This document shows positions 10,318 to 18,753 of a stretch of 64,000 nt of DNA, piece by piece. Position 1 is the stretch's first letter. Every line of letters starts with the position of its first letter. The stretch lies in contig CAJURN010000005.1 in assembly GCA_910589055.1 (NCBI GenBank), forward strand, positions 1 to 64,000, read 5' to 3'. The notes under the pieces are model-generated. The model worked only from the letters and a program-made list of their open reading frames with translations, was not told where the DNA came from and searched no databases. The stretch is from an uncultured Muribaculaceae bacterium (GTDB lineage: Bacteria > Bacteroidota > Bacteroidia > Bacteroidales > Muribaculaceae). The position numbers were made by a program, and so were the translations under genes.

Positions 10318-12477
10318 TTAACTATTATCCTTGACAAATATAATCATCGAACCGGAGAAGGAGGCTGCGGCGTCGTGGAGTTCGAGAAATTCACTCCACA
10401 GGCTCACGGGAATATCGTGCCGGTTGAAGCGTTTGCGCACTCTCACCACCACTTCACCCTTGTCGTTCACCACCGCATCGGAATAAAACCCGCCGGCAAC
10501 ATTTACATGATTCGATGAAAGATATTCCAGCGAGGAAGTATCCGGAACGTAACCTTCGGGCACCGGGACGGTGATATTGTAGGACACCTGCATGGGGCAT
10601 GACAGAGAAATGTCGGTCTGACGCTCCCGCTCCACTCCGTCGAGCCGGCGACGCGCGCCTGCGAAGATACCGACGGGCACAAGAAGTTCCTCCCCGCCGG
10701 CTTCCCTCACAAGGTCGGGAACGCGGGTGCGGCAACGGATTGCCATATCGGGTTCGGAGGGTTTCAATCCTCGCGACAGCACCTCGACATCGGTCACTTT
10801 CACATCCTCGTCACATATGTTTTCATATACAAATTCCGAAACCTTTTCCTCTGTCTTTTTCTTTATCTCCTTTTCGTCGTAGCTTCCCGAATCGGCCCGG
10901 CGGCTCTCAGGCACGGCAAGATAATCCTCCGTAGCCATGTTCCATTCAAGCTGTGTAATAACACTCTGAAGTTCATCCTTGCAAGACCCGGAAAGCACAA
11001 TCTCATGGCGGCAGGAAATCATGTAGTCCGAATCGGTCTCGAGTCTGACATCGAATGTCATGCGGTTGTTTCGCGATGGAGGTATGGAATTTCTCTTTTC
11101 AACAGGCATCTGGAAAGACGCCTGATTATCCATAAGATACACTCCAGCAAGTTCACCGATAAAATCCGCATCGGTCTCCGACGGCAGCGTCACCGGACCG
11201 CTTTCAAAATAAAGATGCCCGTCGGCATACAATCCGAAATACGGCTGCATAAAATGCGTTATGTTTGAAAGCTCCGGCATGTAACGTGAACATGTGATTG
11301 CCACTCCAACGGAATCGGCCAACTTCTGATTGCGGACAAAGCGGGAGGTGCGGCGCGCAAGTTCGGTCTTGTCCAACGGTTCCTTGCCTGAGAGTTGGAG
11401 ATAGCGGGCGGCGCGCCAGGTGGCATCCAGCACGGCATCCTTTCCTGCATCGGGATTTGCTTTCCTGAAATCGGCTACAAGGCGCTTTAGCGCCGGGGTA
11501 AAGGTGTCGCCGATTTTGATTCGCGGATCGTCCATGGCATTGAGCCTGTGTTGAATATCCTTGAATACCATCACGCTGCTTACAACGGGGCTGACGCCTT
11601 CGAGACGCTTCGACGCAAAATAGTCCCGGATGAGCGAGTTGTTATTCTGAATATGGAACAAATAGAACGGCAGCACGCGAGACATGTTCACGTACAATCG
11701 GTCGTGAAGCATCGGAAGATTATAGAATGTAGCTTCCACGGTGTTGTTTCCCGAGCCGTCGGTACCTTGGGTCAACCAGGGAGCGCCGTTAAGGGCACCG
11801 TACTCCACAGTAAGCTGCGGCGAGAAATTTCCGATGAAATGCTCTTCCATTGTCGGATAAGTATCCGATATGGCAATAGCCACCGGCTTGACATCAAGAT
11901 CCTGCATCCATTCCTCATCGCAGATGAAATAATCGAAAATATCACCTACCTCAAGGCCGGGAATCGAAAGTTTGTGAACCACCGCTTTCTTGGCATCAGC
12001 CTTCTTCCCCGTTGCAAGTGCAAAGGCCTTGTCCACATCCACATCAAGGACGCGACCGTCGGGCTTCAGGATTCTTGCGCCGAATCCGTTTTTAATCTCG
12101 CCGAACTTGAATCCGAGGACCTTAACCTTTGAGAACTGACCGAAATATTGCTCGGAATATCCATCGACAGCCTTTTGGTCGAGCATCTTCACCATCCTGC
12201 GAGTGAACACCAGTTTGCGCACATAAGTCTTGTCATACTCCATGCTCGGGCGCGCATCAAATTTGGCCTCGATATAATCCAAGGCCATCAGCACCACAGC
12301 CGAGGCCTCCGAGCGCAGCGAATCGGGAACCTCCTTTACGGCATCAAAAAGCTCCGCATGAGTCTCCCACACCTTCGGGGCGATATCCTTGCTGAATTTA
12401 AGGCCGGGAGGAGCGGCGAATAGCGGACAGCCGAGAACAAGGGCTAAAAGAAATATGGCAAGATTTTTCATAGTCAT
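10318..12477 (-). CDS. Exported DUF3857-like protein with a degenerate transglutaminase region
   Basis: A 719-residue exported protein with an N-terminal signal (MTMKNLAIFLLALVLGCPLFA); Cys 17 could be a weak lipobox. Residues 60-240 resemble DUF3857 (YSEQYFGQFSKVKVLGFKF, then VHKLSIPGLEVGDIFDY). The middle part looks like a transglutaminase-fold domain without its triad: VAITCSRY and YFGLYADGHLYFESG stand where the catalytic Cys and Asp regions fall in the gene upstream. The C-terminal third is beta-rich. The start overlaps the upstream stop in an ATGA arrangement, so the two proteins are probably made together and may act together in the envelope. Function unknown; an ATG two codons in (12471) is also possible. 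Confidence 0.75.
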   Translation of the reverse strand: MTMKNLAIFLLALVLGCPLFAAPPGLKFSKDIAPKVWETHAELFDAVKEVPDSLRSEASAVVLMALDYIEAKFDARPSMEYDKTYVRKLVFTRRMVKMLDQKAVDGYSEQYFGQFSKVKVLGFKFGEIKNGFGARILKPDGRVLDVDVDKAFALATGKKADAKKAVVHKLSIPGLEVGDIFDYFICDEEWMQDLDVKPVAIAISDTYPTMEEHFIGNFSPQLTVEYGALNGAPWLTQGTDGSGNNTVEATFYNLPMLHDRLYVNMSRVLPFYLFHIQNNNSLIRDYFASKRLEGVSPVVSSVMVFKDIQHRLNAMDDPRIKIGDTFTPALKRLVADFRKANPDAGKDAVLDATWRAARYLQLSGKEPLDKTELARRTSRFVRNQKLADSVGVAITCSRYMPELSNITHFMQPYFGLYADGHLYFESGPVTLPSETDADFIGELAGVYLMDNQASFQMPVEKRNSIPPSRNNRMTFDVRLETDSDYMISCRHEIVLSGSCKDELQSVITQLEWNMATEDYLAVPESRRADSGSYDEKEIKKKTEEKVSEFVYENICDEDVKVTDVEVLSRGLKPSEPDMAIRCRTRVPDLVREAGGEELLVPVGIFAGARRRLDGVERERQTDISLSCPMQVSYNITVPVPEGYVPDTSSLEYLSSNHVNVAGGFYSDAVVNDKGEVVVRVRKRFNRHDIPVSLWSEFLELHDAAASFSGSMIIFVKDNS

Positions 12478-14300
12478 TCAGGAATTAAGGCGAGTTGAAG
12501 TTTTGACGAACGCAGAATACGTCTAACGGTCTGATTGCGGGCTTCGAGGTGTTGCAAGGGCACATACGTTGCCACGGGAGTGATTTCAGCATGACACAGC
12601 AGCGTGCGGCCATCCGGGGAAACGGAGTATTCCACGCAGCCCTTGTACCATGGGTCGTCAACTGACAAGGCGGCAGGAAATCCGCGCACCTTGTAGCCGC
12701 GAGGAATCTCTACCTCATAATCAAACACCGACAAGTAAGCGAAAGGCAATTCGTAGTCGCTCACACGCTCCGTAAGATCAAGATACGCCAGCATCCTGTC
12801 GCGGACAGGACGGAGGTCAAGATATATTCTCTCGCCGATACGGCGCGCCGCCCCCAGGTCGGACACCGAGGCTTTGAGCACCGTAAGTTGCGAAGTGTCG
12901 GAAGACGTCACTGTGGCGCCGGAGATTTCCGAATTATTCTTTGGGTATGAGATAATGCGGCTCGTGGCAAGCTGTCGTTGCCGTGGAGAAAGCCCGTCAA
13001 ACAGCGAAAGCATCGACATTCCGTATACTCCGCCTAAGGACAATTCCACATCGCCTTTCAGGTCATCGCCATCAACCCGGAGTTTCGAGAACAAGCGAAT
13101 ATAATCCGTGCCTTCAGGCATTTCCGGAACTGTCACGAGCATGAGCGAGTCGCCGTTTTCCACCATCGCCTGCCTTCCGGCAATAGACGGCGGAATAAAT
13201 CCGGGGGCGGAATTTGTGGTGGTGCCGTCGCGGAAAAGTATCGTGTCGGGAAAAACTGCGGCAGCAATCATATGGTTTCCGGAGCAGATGGCCGCTACGG
13301 AATCCCACGTGAACGGGACACGGCCCCGGGTACCTATCCATGCCACGCGGGCATCCACACCGTTGCGGCGCAGCAGAGTCTTTATAAGATTTGCCGAACC
13401 TTTGCAATCGCCCGACCTCGAAGCAAGCACTTCGGATGCCGGGAAGGGTTTCATTCCATATTCACCGTGCTCGATTCCGACGTAACGGATATTGCGGCGC
13501 ACCCATGTGGCGGTTGAATCAACCAGAGCACGGTCGTCGGCACACTTCGCCCGCAAATCGGCAGCGAGCGCGAGCAGTTCATCCGACACCTCATCCTCTT
13601 CCGGTACAAAGGGATGCAGATAGTCGTAGAGATTCTGCAAATCCGAAAAATGTCCGGTAATCAGAATCTGCGGGGCAATCATCCTGGCATCGGGAGCGCC
13701 GTCCTCTTTCTTCATCGGTTTGCGGTCGCGTGTCTCGGCGATATAGACCGCTCCGCCGTCGGATTTGTCAACACGCCGGAAAGTCATTGAATCGGTAAAC
13801 TTATAAGGCGACACCTTGATGAATCCGGCAAGAGTGCGGGGCACATGAATCTCGACAGTCGAAATCTTCGTGAAATACTTGCCTGCAAGCAGCAGGTCGC
13901 AGAACTGGCTCACATCCCTGTAAGTGCGTTCGAAGCGCACCTTTCCTCGGGTGCCTTTTTTCAGTGGCATCGAGAGTACGCACACGCGCGAACCGTCATA
14001 GAATATGTCGCCGTTGTCGATGGGCAGATACATCTTCTTGGCGCCCGGAGCGGAAGCCTTGTCGATTTTAAGAAAGTCGTTGTAATAAGTGGATGCCTCA
14101 ACCGTGGCATCGGCGTAGGAAGCGCTGTACTCGGTTTCCTCAACACATTTCACCGACTCCATCGCCCCGTATTTCTCCGACAGGACATAGGTGATTTTTT
14201 CGCTTTCCGCAATAACATTATCGTCCTTCCCACCGGTAGCCGAGGCCTTGAATCCGATAAAGAGAGAGCATAGCACTACAAGTATCCAACTGTTTTTCAT
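12474..14300 (-). CDS. Exported DUF3857/transglutaminase-like protein
   Basis: A 608-residue periplasmic or exported protein: signal peptide MKNSWILVVLCSLFIGFKASA, a DUF3857-type beta domain to about residue 235, then a transglutaminase/protease-like core with a plausible Cys-His-Asp triad, C299 in SRSGDCKGSA, H343 in SGNHMIAA and D358 in LFRDG. The C-terminal part is a beta-rich DUF3858-like region. Proteins of this build are common in Bacteroidota but their substrates are unknown. I start at the ATG at 14300 because the upstream ATG at 14318 falls inside the -7 box of the promoter at 14316-14347. It is coupled to the next gene by a 4-bp overlap. Confidence 0.8.
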   Translation of the reverse strand: MKNSWILVVLCSLFIGFKASATGGKDDNVIAESEKITYVLSEKYGAMESVKCVEETEYSASYADATVEASTYYNDFLKIDKASAPGAKKMYLPIDNGDIFYDGSRVCVLSMPLKKGTRGKVRFERTYRDVSQFCDLLLAGKYFTKISTVEIHVPRTLAGFIKVSPYKFTDSMTFRRVDKSDGGAVYIAETRDRKPMKKEDGAPDARMIAPQILITGHFSDLQNLYDYLHPFVPEEDEVSDELLALAADLRAKCADDRALVDSTATWVRRNIRYVGIEHGEYGMKPFPASEVLASRSGDCKGSANLIKTLLRRNGVDARVAWIGTRGRVPFTWDSVAAICSGNHMIAAAVFPDTILFRDGTTTNSAPGFIPPSIAGRQAMVENGDSLMLVTVPEMPEGTDYIRLFSKLRVDGDDLKGDVELSLGGVYGMSMLSLFDGLSPRQRQLATSRIISYPKNNSEISGATVTSSDTSQLTVLKASVSDLGAARRIGERIYLDLRPVRDRMLAYLDLTERVSDYELPFAYLSVFDYEVEIPRGYKVRGFPAALSVDDPWYKGCVEYSVSPDGRTLLCHAEITPVATYVPLQHLEARNQTVRRILRSSKLQLALIPE

Positions 14301-14315
14301 GATAATTCCTTTTCG

Positions 14316-14347
14316 CAAAACTATGCAAAACCTGCGACACTTCCAAA
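14316..14347 (-). promoter_or_regulatory. Promoter of the DUF3857 gene pair
   Basis: Minus-strand TTTG (14344-14347), 20-bp spacer, TAGTTTTG (14316-14323). Its position fixes the start of the downstream gene at 14300 and not 14318. Confidence 0.65.
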
Positions 14348-14414
14348 TTTTTGTAAATCAAAATATTTTTCCGAACTTCGCGTAAGAAATATCTAACCCT
14401 TACACTATATCATA

Positions 14415-15239
14415 ATGAAACGACAACTTATTCCGGCAATACTTGCCTTTGCTGCTTTGTGCGCCCCGGCGACAGATGCCGAAAATCCCTGCTGCCACTC
14501 ATCATCCGACACTCTGCGCATAGCCCACCTCTGCGATCCCCAGATCGGTTTCGGTCCGGGAGGAATAGAAGACGACCTCAATTCGTTCCGCATCGAAATT
14601 GAGAATGTCAACCGCATGCGCCCCGACTTCGTGGTAATCGCCGGGGACATGGTAAACAAGCCGGACAGCACATCCATAGCCCGCTTCAAGGAAGCCGCCG
14701 CGGCAATAGAGGCGCCGGTAATCTATACTCCCGGCAACCACGACATATACGAGCCTGCCTCCGCCACCGGACTCCTGCGCTACCGCAACGCTTTCGGCCC
14801 GGACTTCACCGTCACCGACGCAAAAGGCAGGGACATCATTTCATTCAATTCTCTTCTGCTCCGCGGAGGTCCTGAAGAAGAAATGATTGAGCAGAAACGG
14901 CTCATTAACGAAGCCCTCAAAAATGCCAGCAGCAAAGGTCATGCGGTCATTATGGTGTCGCACGTGCCGCCCTTCGCAGTTGAAGTGGATGAGAAGGATG
15001 AATACTTCAACCTCCCCTCCTCCATCCGCCGCCAGGTACTCGACTCATTTGCGGAAAACGGTGTTTTTGTATGGCTCGCAGGCCACACCCACAAAACCCA
15101 CCGCAACGAATACGGATCAATCACAATACTTAATGCCGAAAACACAAGCTGCAACTTCGACAAGCGCCCCAAAGGCTTCCGCCTGCTCTCCATCGCCCCC
15201 GACAACTCATTCACCTGGCAATTCATCCCCAACGAATAA
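14415..15239 (+). CDS. Calcineurin-like metallophosphoesterase (CPPED1-like), exported
   Basis: A 274-residue binuclear-metal phosphoesterase with an N-terminal signal peptide (MKRQLIPAILAFAALCAPATDA). Motifs in order: CDPQ at 40-43, GD at 77-78, GNHD at 107-110, SH at 182-183 and GHTH at 223-226. The first motif is D-P-Q in place of the usual D-x-H, which is the form I recall in the CPPED1/CSTP1 branch. The substrate cannot be told from sequence. It stands alone, divergent from the DUF3857 pair. I see no clear TAnnTTTG promoter in the short A+T-rich spacer before it. Confidence 0.85.
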   Translation: MKRQLIPAILAFAALCAPATDAENPCCHSSSDTLRIAHLCDPQIGFGPGGIEDDLNSFRIEIENVNRMRPDFVVIAGDMVNKPDSTSIARFKEAAAAIEAPVIYTPGNHDIYEPASATGLLRYRNAFGPDFTVTDAKGRDIISFNSLLLRGGPEEEMIEQKRLINEALKNASSKGHAVIMVSHVPPFAVEVDEKDEYFNLPSSIRRQVLDSFAENGVFVWLAGHTHKTHRNEYGSITILNAENTSCNFDKRPKGFRLLSIAPDNSFTWQFIPNE

Positions 15240-15297
15240 GCGGTAAAATAAACAGTTTTTTCTACTCTAATATCATGGTTATGTGGATAAAAAGTAC

Positions 15298-15305
15298 TAT
15301 ATTTG
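15298..15305 (+). promoter_or_regulatory. -7 element before the small gene/GNAT pair
   Basis: TATATTTG, about 64 bp upstream of the ATG at 15369. No convincing TTTG is seen at the right distance upstream. Confidence 0.5.
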
Positions 15306-15368
15306 CAAACCATCCGGCTTTAATTGCCGTTTAAACATTAAAAGACCTCATATAAAAACAACCTTATT

Positions 15369-15527
15369 ATGGCTCGTCCCATAGCAGAAACCCCGGTACT
15401 TTATGGTGCAGATGCGCAGCGGTTTGAAGCTATCATACAAAGCACCACGCCATATCCGAAGGAGAAAAAAGAACAACTTCGCAAAACTTATGAAGATTTT
15501 AAGCGCAAAGTGAAAATTCTCCTTTAA
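15369..15527 (+). CDS. Small protein, candidate antitoxin of a GNAT toxin
   Basis: A 52-residue open frame starting MARPIAETPVLYG and ending in a Lys/Glu-rich helix (PKEKKEQLRKTYEDFKRK). It sits 2 bp upstream of the GNAT gene, the usual place for an antitoxin. It lacks a recognisable ribbon-helix-helix domain. Its P-V-L-x-G-x-x-A-x-x-F motif (residues 9-19) recurs in the small gene before the other GNAT at 22283-22471, which supports both being real and related. The antitoxin role is inference from gene order and from the partner's family. Confidence 0.75.
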   Translation: MARPIAETPVLYGADAQRFEAIIQSTTPYPKEKKEQLRKTYEDFKRKVKILL

Positions 15528-15529
15528 GC

Positions 15530-16048
15530 ATGCTTAAATTAATAAGATTGACCGAAGATTATCTTCTTGATTCTTTTGATTGTGGAGATGACGACTTGAA
15601 CGATTTTCTTTTGAATGACGCAAAGGCATTTCAAAAGAAGCAAATCGCGTATACCTATATTTTGGAGAATGATGGCAAAATTCTTGCCTATTTCTGTCTA
15701 TTGAATGATAAAATTTCACGGCAGGATTCTTCAAATTCCATGTGGAAACGCATAAAAAAGGAATTCCCGATTGAAAAGCAATTCAGCAGTTACCCGGCAG
15801 TAAAAATAGGGCGTTTTGCAGTTGATAAAACTGTTCATGGAACCGGACTTGGCTCCGAACTTATGACCTCTTTGAAATTTCTTTTACAAGAAAAACATAT
15901 TGTATCCGCTTTCCGATTTATTACAGTTGACGCATACATCAATGCAATCCCATTCTATGAGAAGAACGATTTCAAACTTTTAATGCCAAGCGATCCAAAC
16001 GAATATACAAAGACAATGTTCTTTGACATGTTCTCTCTTACCGATTGA
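15530..16048 (+). CDS. GNAT acetyltransferase, TacT-like toxin candidate
   Basis: A 172-residue single-domain N-acetyltransferase. It shows the signature of GNAT toxins of the TacT/AtaT type: an N-terminal FDCGDDDLNDFLLNDA block (residues 16-31), the acetyl-CoA loop in GRFAVDKTVHGTGLG (94-108) and a tyrosine in PFYEKNDFKL (Tyr 143) that acts as general acid in the family. Known relatives acetylate the amino acid on charged tRNA and stop translation; whether this one does is untested. It follows the 52-residue small gene after 2 bp and is closed by a strong terminator. The pair is A+T-richer than its neighbours, in keeping with transfer. Confidence 0.85.
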   Translation: MLKLIRLTEDYLLDSFDCGDDDLNDFLLNDAKAFQKKQIAYTYILENDGKILAYFCLLNDKISRQDSSNSMWKRIKKEFPIEKQFSSYPAVKIGRFAVDKTVHGTGLGSELMTSLKFLLQEKHIVSAFRFITVDAYINAIPFYEKNDFKLLMPSDPNEYTKTMFFDMFSLTD

Positions 16049-16097
16049 AATTCCTCCTTGGCAGGATAATAGCATATTAATATACATGGTAACACAT

Positions 16098-16120
16098 AAG
16101 CCGCATTAGCGGCTTTTTTT
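16098..16120 (+). terminator. Rho-independent terminator of the GNAT gene
   Basis: AAGCCGC-ATTA-GCGGCTT (16098-16115) running into seven T (16114-16120). Confidence 0.85.
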
Positions 16121-16156
16121 GTAACCAAGCCTTTGTTTTTATAGGGCAGACATAAA

Positions 16157-16192
16157 ACGAAAAAGCCCTGCGGTATCGCTACCTCAGGGCTT
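16157..16192 (-). terminator. Terminator of the beta-helix protein gene
   Basis: Stem AAGCCCTG-x-GGTA / TACC-x-CAGGGCTT (16163-16192) with loop TCGC, followed by five T on the minus strand. It lies 28 nt past the stop codon at 16220. Confidence 0.8.
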
Positions 16193-16219
16193 TCATTCCA
16201 CATGTTTACTTGGTTTGTT

Positions 16220-18514
16220 TTACTTAACCAGTTCCTTTTTGCCGTTTACGATATATAAACCGGGCGTTACGTCTTTGATTGACTCGGCTACCTTGACCCC
16301 AAGGAGGTTATAGACAGCTCCGTCAGCCGGAATGTTTTCCACATCCACGCTTTCAACACCGGTGGGCATCGGAGGCTCTACCTGCACACCGTATGTTCCG
16401 TCGGGATTTGTAGCGAGGACATAACCGTCGGCACAATAATTTTCGGCAGCTTTATCGGTGTATGTTCCACCGGAAAGCGAGAGTTCGGATTTTACACCAA
16501 TCTGAAGCGCTCCGTTAAATGTACCGTTGTCAACAGTCACTCTTGAATCATTGTTTGAAGTTGTGTCGTCAACCTTGATTGCGGCAACAGCTCCGTCGAA
16601 TGTGCCGTCCTCAATGTTGATTGTACCGCCCGAGTTGTAGACATACACGGGATAATTAGCCTTGTAGGTTCCGCCATTTATTGTTGCTGTACCTCCATTG
16701 GAAACAGCAATGCAGGATGCGAAATAACTGTTAGTGGCTGTATTTGTCATGTCACAGTTGGTGAAAGTGGCAGTGCTGTTGATTACCTCGAAAATCGGAC
16801 CTACCGAGCTGTTTACGGTCACGTCTGAGAACTCAATCGTGCTGCCTGCTCCGGCCTGAAATACTCCGGCGGTCTTGTTAGTGCTGTTGCACACATATTC
16901 TCCGCCATTGACGGTAACATTCACTGCCAGCTTATAGCCGTTTATAATGCTGTAAGTATTGCCGCCGGTGTTGTTGACATTGACGTTGTCAAGCTCGATG
17001 GACTGCCCATTGGCACGGAACGCAAAGAGAGAACCTTCATTGGTCGCTCCCTCGAAGTCAGCATCCGAAATCTTAACAGAAGTCGATGCTGAGGCATTGT
17101 TGTTTGCATCGCGGAAGTCGATGAAACCGTAGGAATTGGTGTTTTCGGCAGGAGTGATTACCTTGCCGCCGTCGCCTTCGATTTCAAACGAATCGCAGGA
17201 AACACGGAAAAGTCGGTTGGCGGTGACGTTGTTGGTGATGGTGTGACCGTTCAAGTCAAGAACCACATTTGTTGTCACGGGAATCATCGAAGAAACTTCC
17301 GTGTCGCCGCACAGCGAAATTGTCTCACCTGCTTTAGCTGCGGCAAAAGCATCGGCGAGGGAGGTGTAGGGAGTCGTACCGATGAGCGCGACAGTCTTGC
17401 TGTCGGCGGGAAGAACTACATAAACCGGAGTTCCATTGGCGCCCACGCTTTCAACGGCATTTGAACCGCTCACACAATATTTGCTGACATCGGCAGTGAA
17501 CGAACCTTCCTTAACAGTAAGTTCCGACTCTGCACCCACCTGAACCGCACCGGTAAAAGTACCGTTATCAACTGTTACTTTTGAATCGTTGCTTGTTGTG
17601 GTATCGTCAACCTTGATTGCGGCAACAGCTCCGTCGAATGTACCGTCCTCAATGTTGATTGTACCGCCTGAGTTGTAGACATACACGGGATAATTGGCCT
17701 TGTACGTTCCGCCGTTTATTGTTGCTGTACCTCCATTGGAAACAGCAACGCAGGATGCGAAATAACTGTTAGTGCCTGTATTTGTCATGTCGCAGTTGGT
17801 GAAAGTGGCAGTGCTGTTGTTTACCTCGAAAATCGGACCTACCGAGCTGTTTACGGTCACGCCAGAGAACTCAATCGTACTGCCTGCTCCGGCTTGAAAT
17901 ACTCCGGCGGTATTGTGGGTGCTCTTGCACACATATTCTCCGCCATTGACGGTAACATTCACTGCCAGCTTATAACCGTTTATAATGCTGTAAGTATAGC
18001 CACCCGTATTGTTGACATTGACGTTGTCAAGCTCGATGGACTGCCCATTGGCACGGAACGCGAAGAGAGAACCTTCATTGGTCGCTCCCTCGAAGTCAGC
18101 ATCCGAAATCTTAACCGAAGTCGAGGCCGAGGCGTTGCCGTTTGCATCGCGGAAGTCTATGAAACCGTAGGAATTAGTGTTATCTGAGGGTGTGATTACC
18201 TTACCGCCATTTCCCTCTATCGTAAATGTTACTCCCGAAACACGGAAGAGACGGTTGGCACTCACGTTGTTGGTAATCGTGTGGCCGTTCAAATCAAGGG
18301 TCAGGTCAGCTGTAACAGGAATCATTGATTCCACGGCTGCATCTGAAAGTAAAGTCACGGTTGTCGGGGATGCGGCAAGTGCTGCTTCAAAAGCCTCCGA
18401 CAAAGTTTCGTATGAAGTTTCGCCAACCTTTGCAACTTCTGCACCATAGCTTGCGGCAGAGAGAGACAAAAGAGCAAAACCACATACCAGTTTAAGTGGT
18501 AGCGTTTTTCTCAT
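16220..18514 (-). CDS. Exported beta-helix surface protein with two near-identical halves
   Basis: A 764-residue exported protein. The signal peptide is MRKTLPLKLVCGFALLSLSA, cleaved near S-Y-G-A. It consists of two tandem copies of a unit of about 300 residues, each starting with a V-A-x-(V/I)-G-x-x-x-Y-x-(T/S)-L segment, then LDLNGHTITNN and many short G-G-T/N-G-G-x-Y turns typical of right-handed parallel beta-helices. The C-terminus, YNLLGVKV...GLYIVNGKK, is a short tail like that of the BspA-like protein and may be a type IX-related sorting tail. The frame is open to 18652, but the promoter at 18583 lies within that extension, so I use the ATG at 18514. Likely an adhesin or carbohydrate-contacting protein; the ligand is unknown. 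Confidence 0.85.
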   Translation of the reverse strand: MRKTLPLKLVCGFALLSLSAASYGAEVAKVGETSYETLSEAFEAALAASPTTVTLLSDAAVESMIPVTADLTLDLNGHTITNNVSANRLFRVSGVTFTIEGNGGKVITPSDNTNSYGFIDFRDANGNASASTSVKISDADFEGATNEGSLFAFRANGQSIELDNVNVNNTGGYTYSIINGYKLAVNVTVNGGEYVCKSTHNTAGVFQAGAGSTIEFSGVTVNSSVGPIFEVNNSTATFTNCDMTNTGTNSYFASCVAVSNGGTATINGGTYKANYPVYVYNSGGTINIEDGTFDGAVAAIKVDDTTTSNDSKVTVDNGTFTGAVQVGAESELTVKEGSFTADVSKYCVSGSNAVESVGANGTPVYVVLPADSKTVALIGTTPYTSLADAFAAAKAGETISLCGDTEVSSMIPVTTNVVLDLNGHTITNNVTANRLFRVSCDSFEIEGDGGKVITPAENTNSYGFIDFRDANNNASASTSVKISDADFEGATNEGSLFAFRANGQSIELDNVNVNNTGGNTYSIINGYKLAVNVTVNGGEYVCNSTNKTAGVFQAGAGSTIEFSDVTVNSSVGPIFEVINSTATFTNCDMTNTATNSYFASCIAVSNGGTATINGGTYKANYPVYVYNSGGTINIEDGTFDGAVAAIKVDDTTSNNDSRVTVDNGTFNGALQIGVKSELSLSGGTYTDKAAENYCADGYVLATNPDGTYGVQVEPPMPTGVESVDVENIPADGAVYNLLGVKVAESIKDVTPGLYIVNGKKELVK
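16510..17300 (-). repeat. Intragenic direct repeat, distal copy
   Basis: This roughly 0.8-kb stretch aligns to 17548-18338 at a constant offset of 1,038 bp (346 codons), so the reading frame is kept. Most codons are identical, including at synonymous positions, which points to recent duplication or ongoing gene conversion. Confidence 0.85.
17548..18338 (-). repeat. Intragenic direct repeat, proximal copy
   Basis: Partner of 16510-17300 at an offset of exactly 1,038 bp, checked at both ends of the aligned part. Confidence 0.85.
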
Positions 18515-18582
18515 TTTATTTTTAAATAATTGGTTTACTTGGAAATGAATTATTTGTATGTAAATCTCGGAATGAATGTCTG

Positions 18583-18590
18583 CAAATGTA
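18583..18590 (-). promoter_or_regulatory. -7 element of the beta-helix gene
   Basis: TACATTTG on the minus strand, about 70 bp before the ATG at 18514; the -33 region holds only TTTTC. A run of seven C (18601-18607) lies in the spacer, an unusual homopolymer that could vary in length and alter promoter spacing. Confidence 0.5.
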
Positions 18591-18649
18591 GTCAAAAATA
18601 CCCCCCCGAAAATTTTTAACACATTTTCATTACATTTAACATATGAACG

Positions 18650-18700
18650 CAAAAAAAATTTATCCCCGTGAGGCTTACCATCGCGGTGAGCTTCACGGGG
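18650..18700 (-). terminator. Terminator of the BlaR-like gene
   Basis: A long imperfect hairpin with 8-bp perfect outer arms CCCCGTGA (18664-18671) and TCACGGGG (18693-18700), followed on the minus strand by ATAAATTTTTTTT. It starts about 53 nt past the stop at 18754. Confidence 0.75.
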
Positions 18701-18753
18701 TTCTATTCAATTTCAAATAAGATTTACTTCAGATTAGAACCGAAGTCATCTTT

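Noticed and set aside
18515..18652. A 46-codon N-terminal extension of the beta-helix protein
   Set aside because: The -7 box at 18583 lies inside it, and the signal peptide begins at the ATG at 18514.
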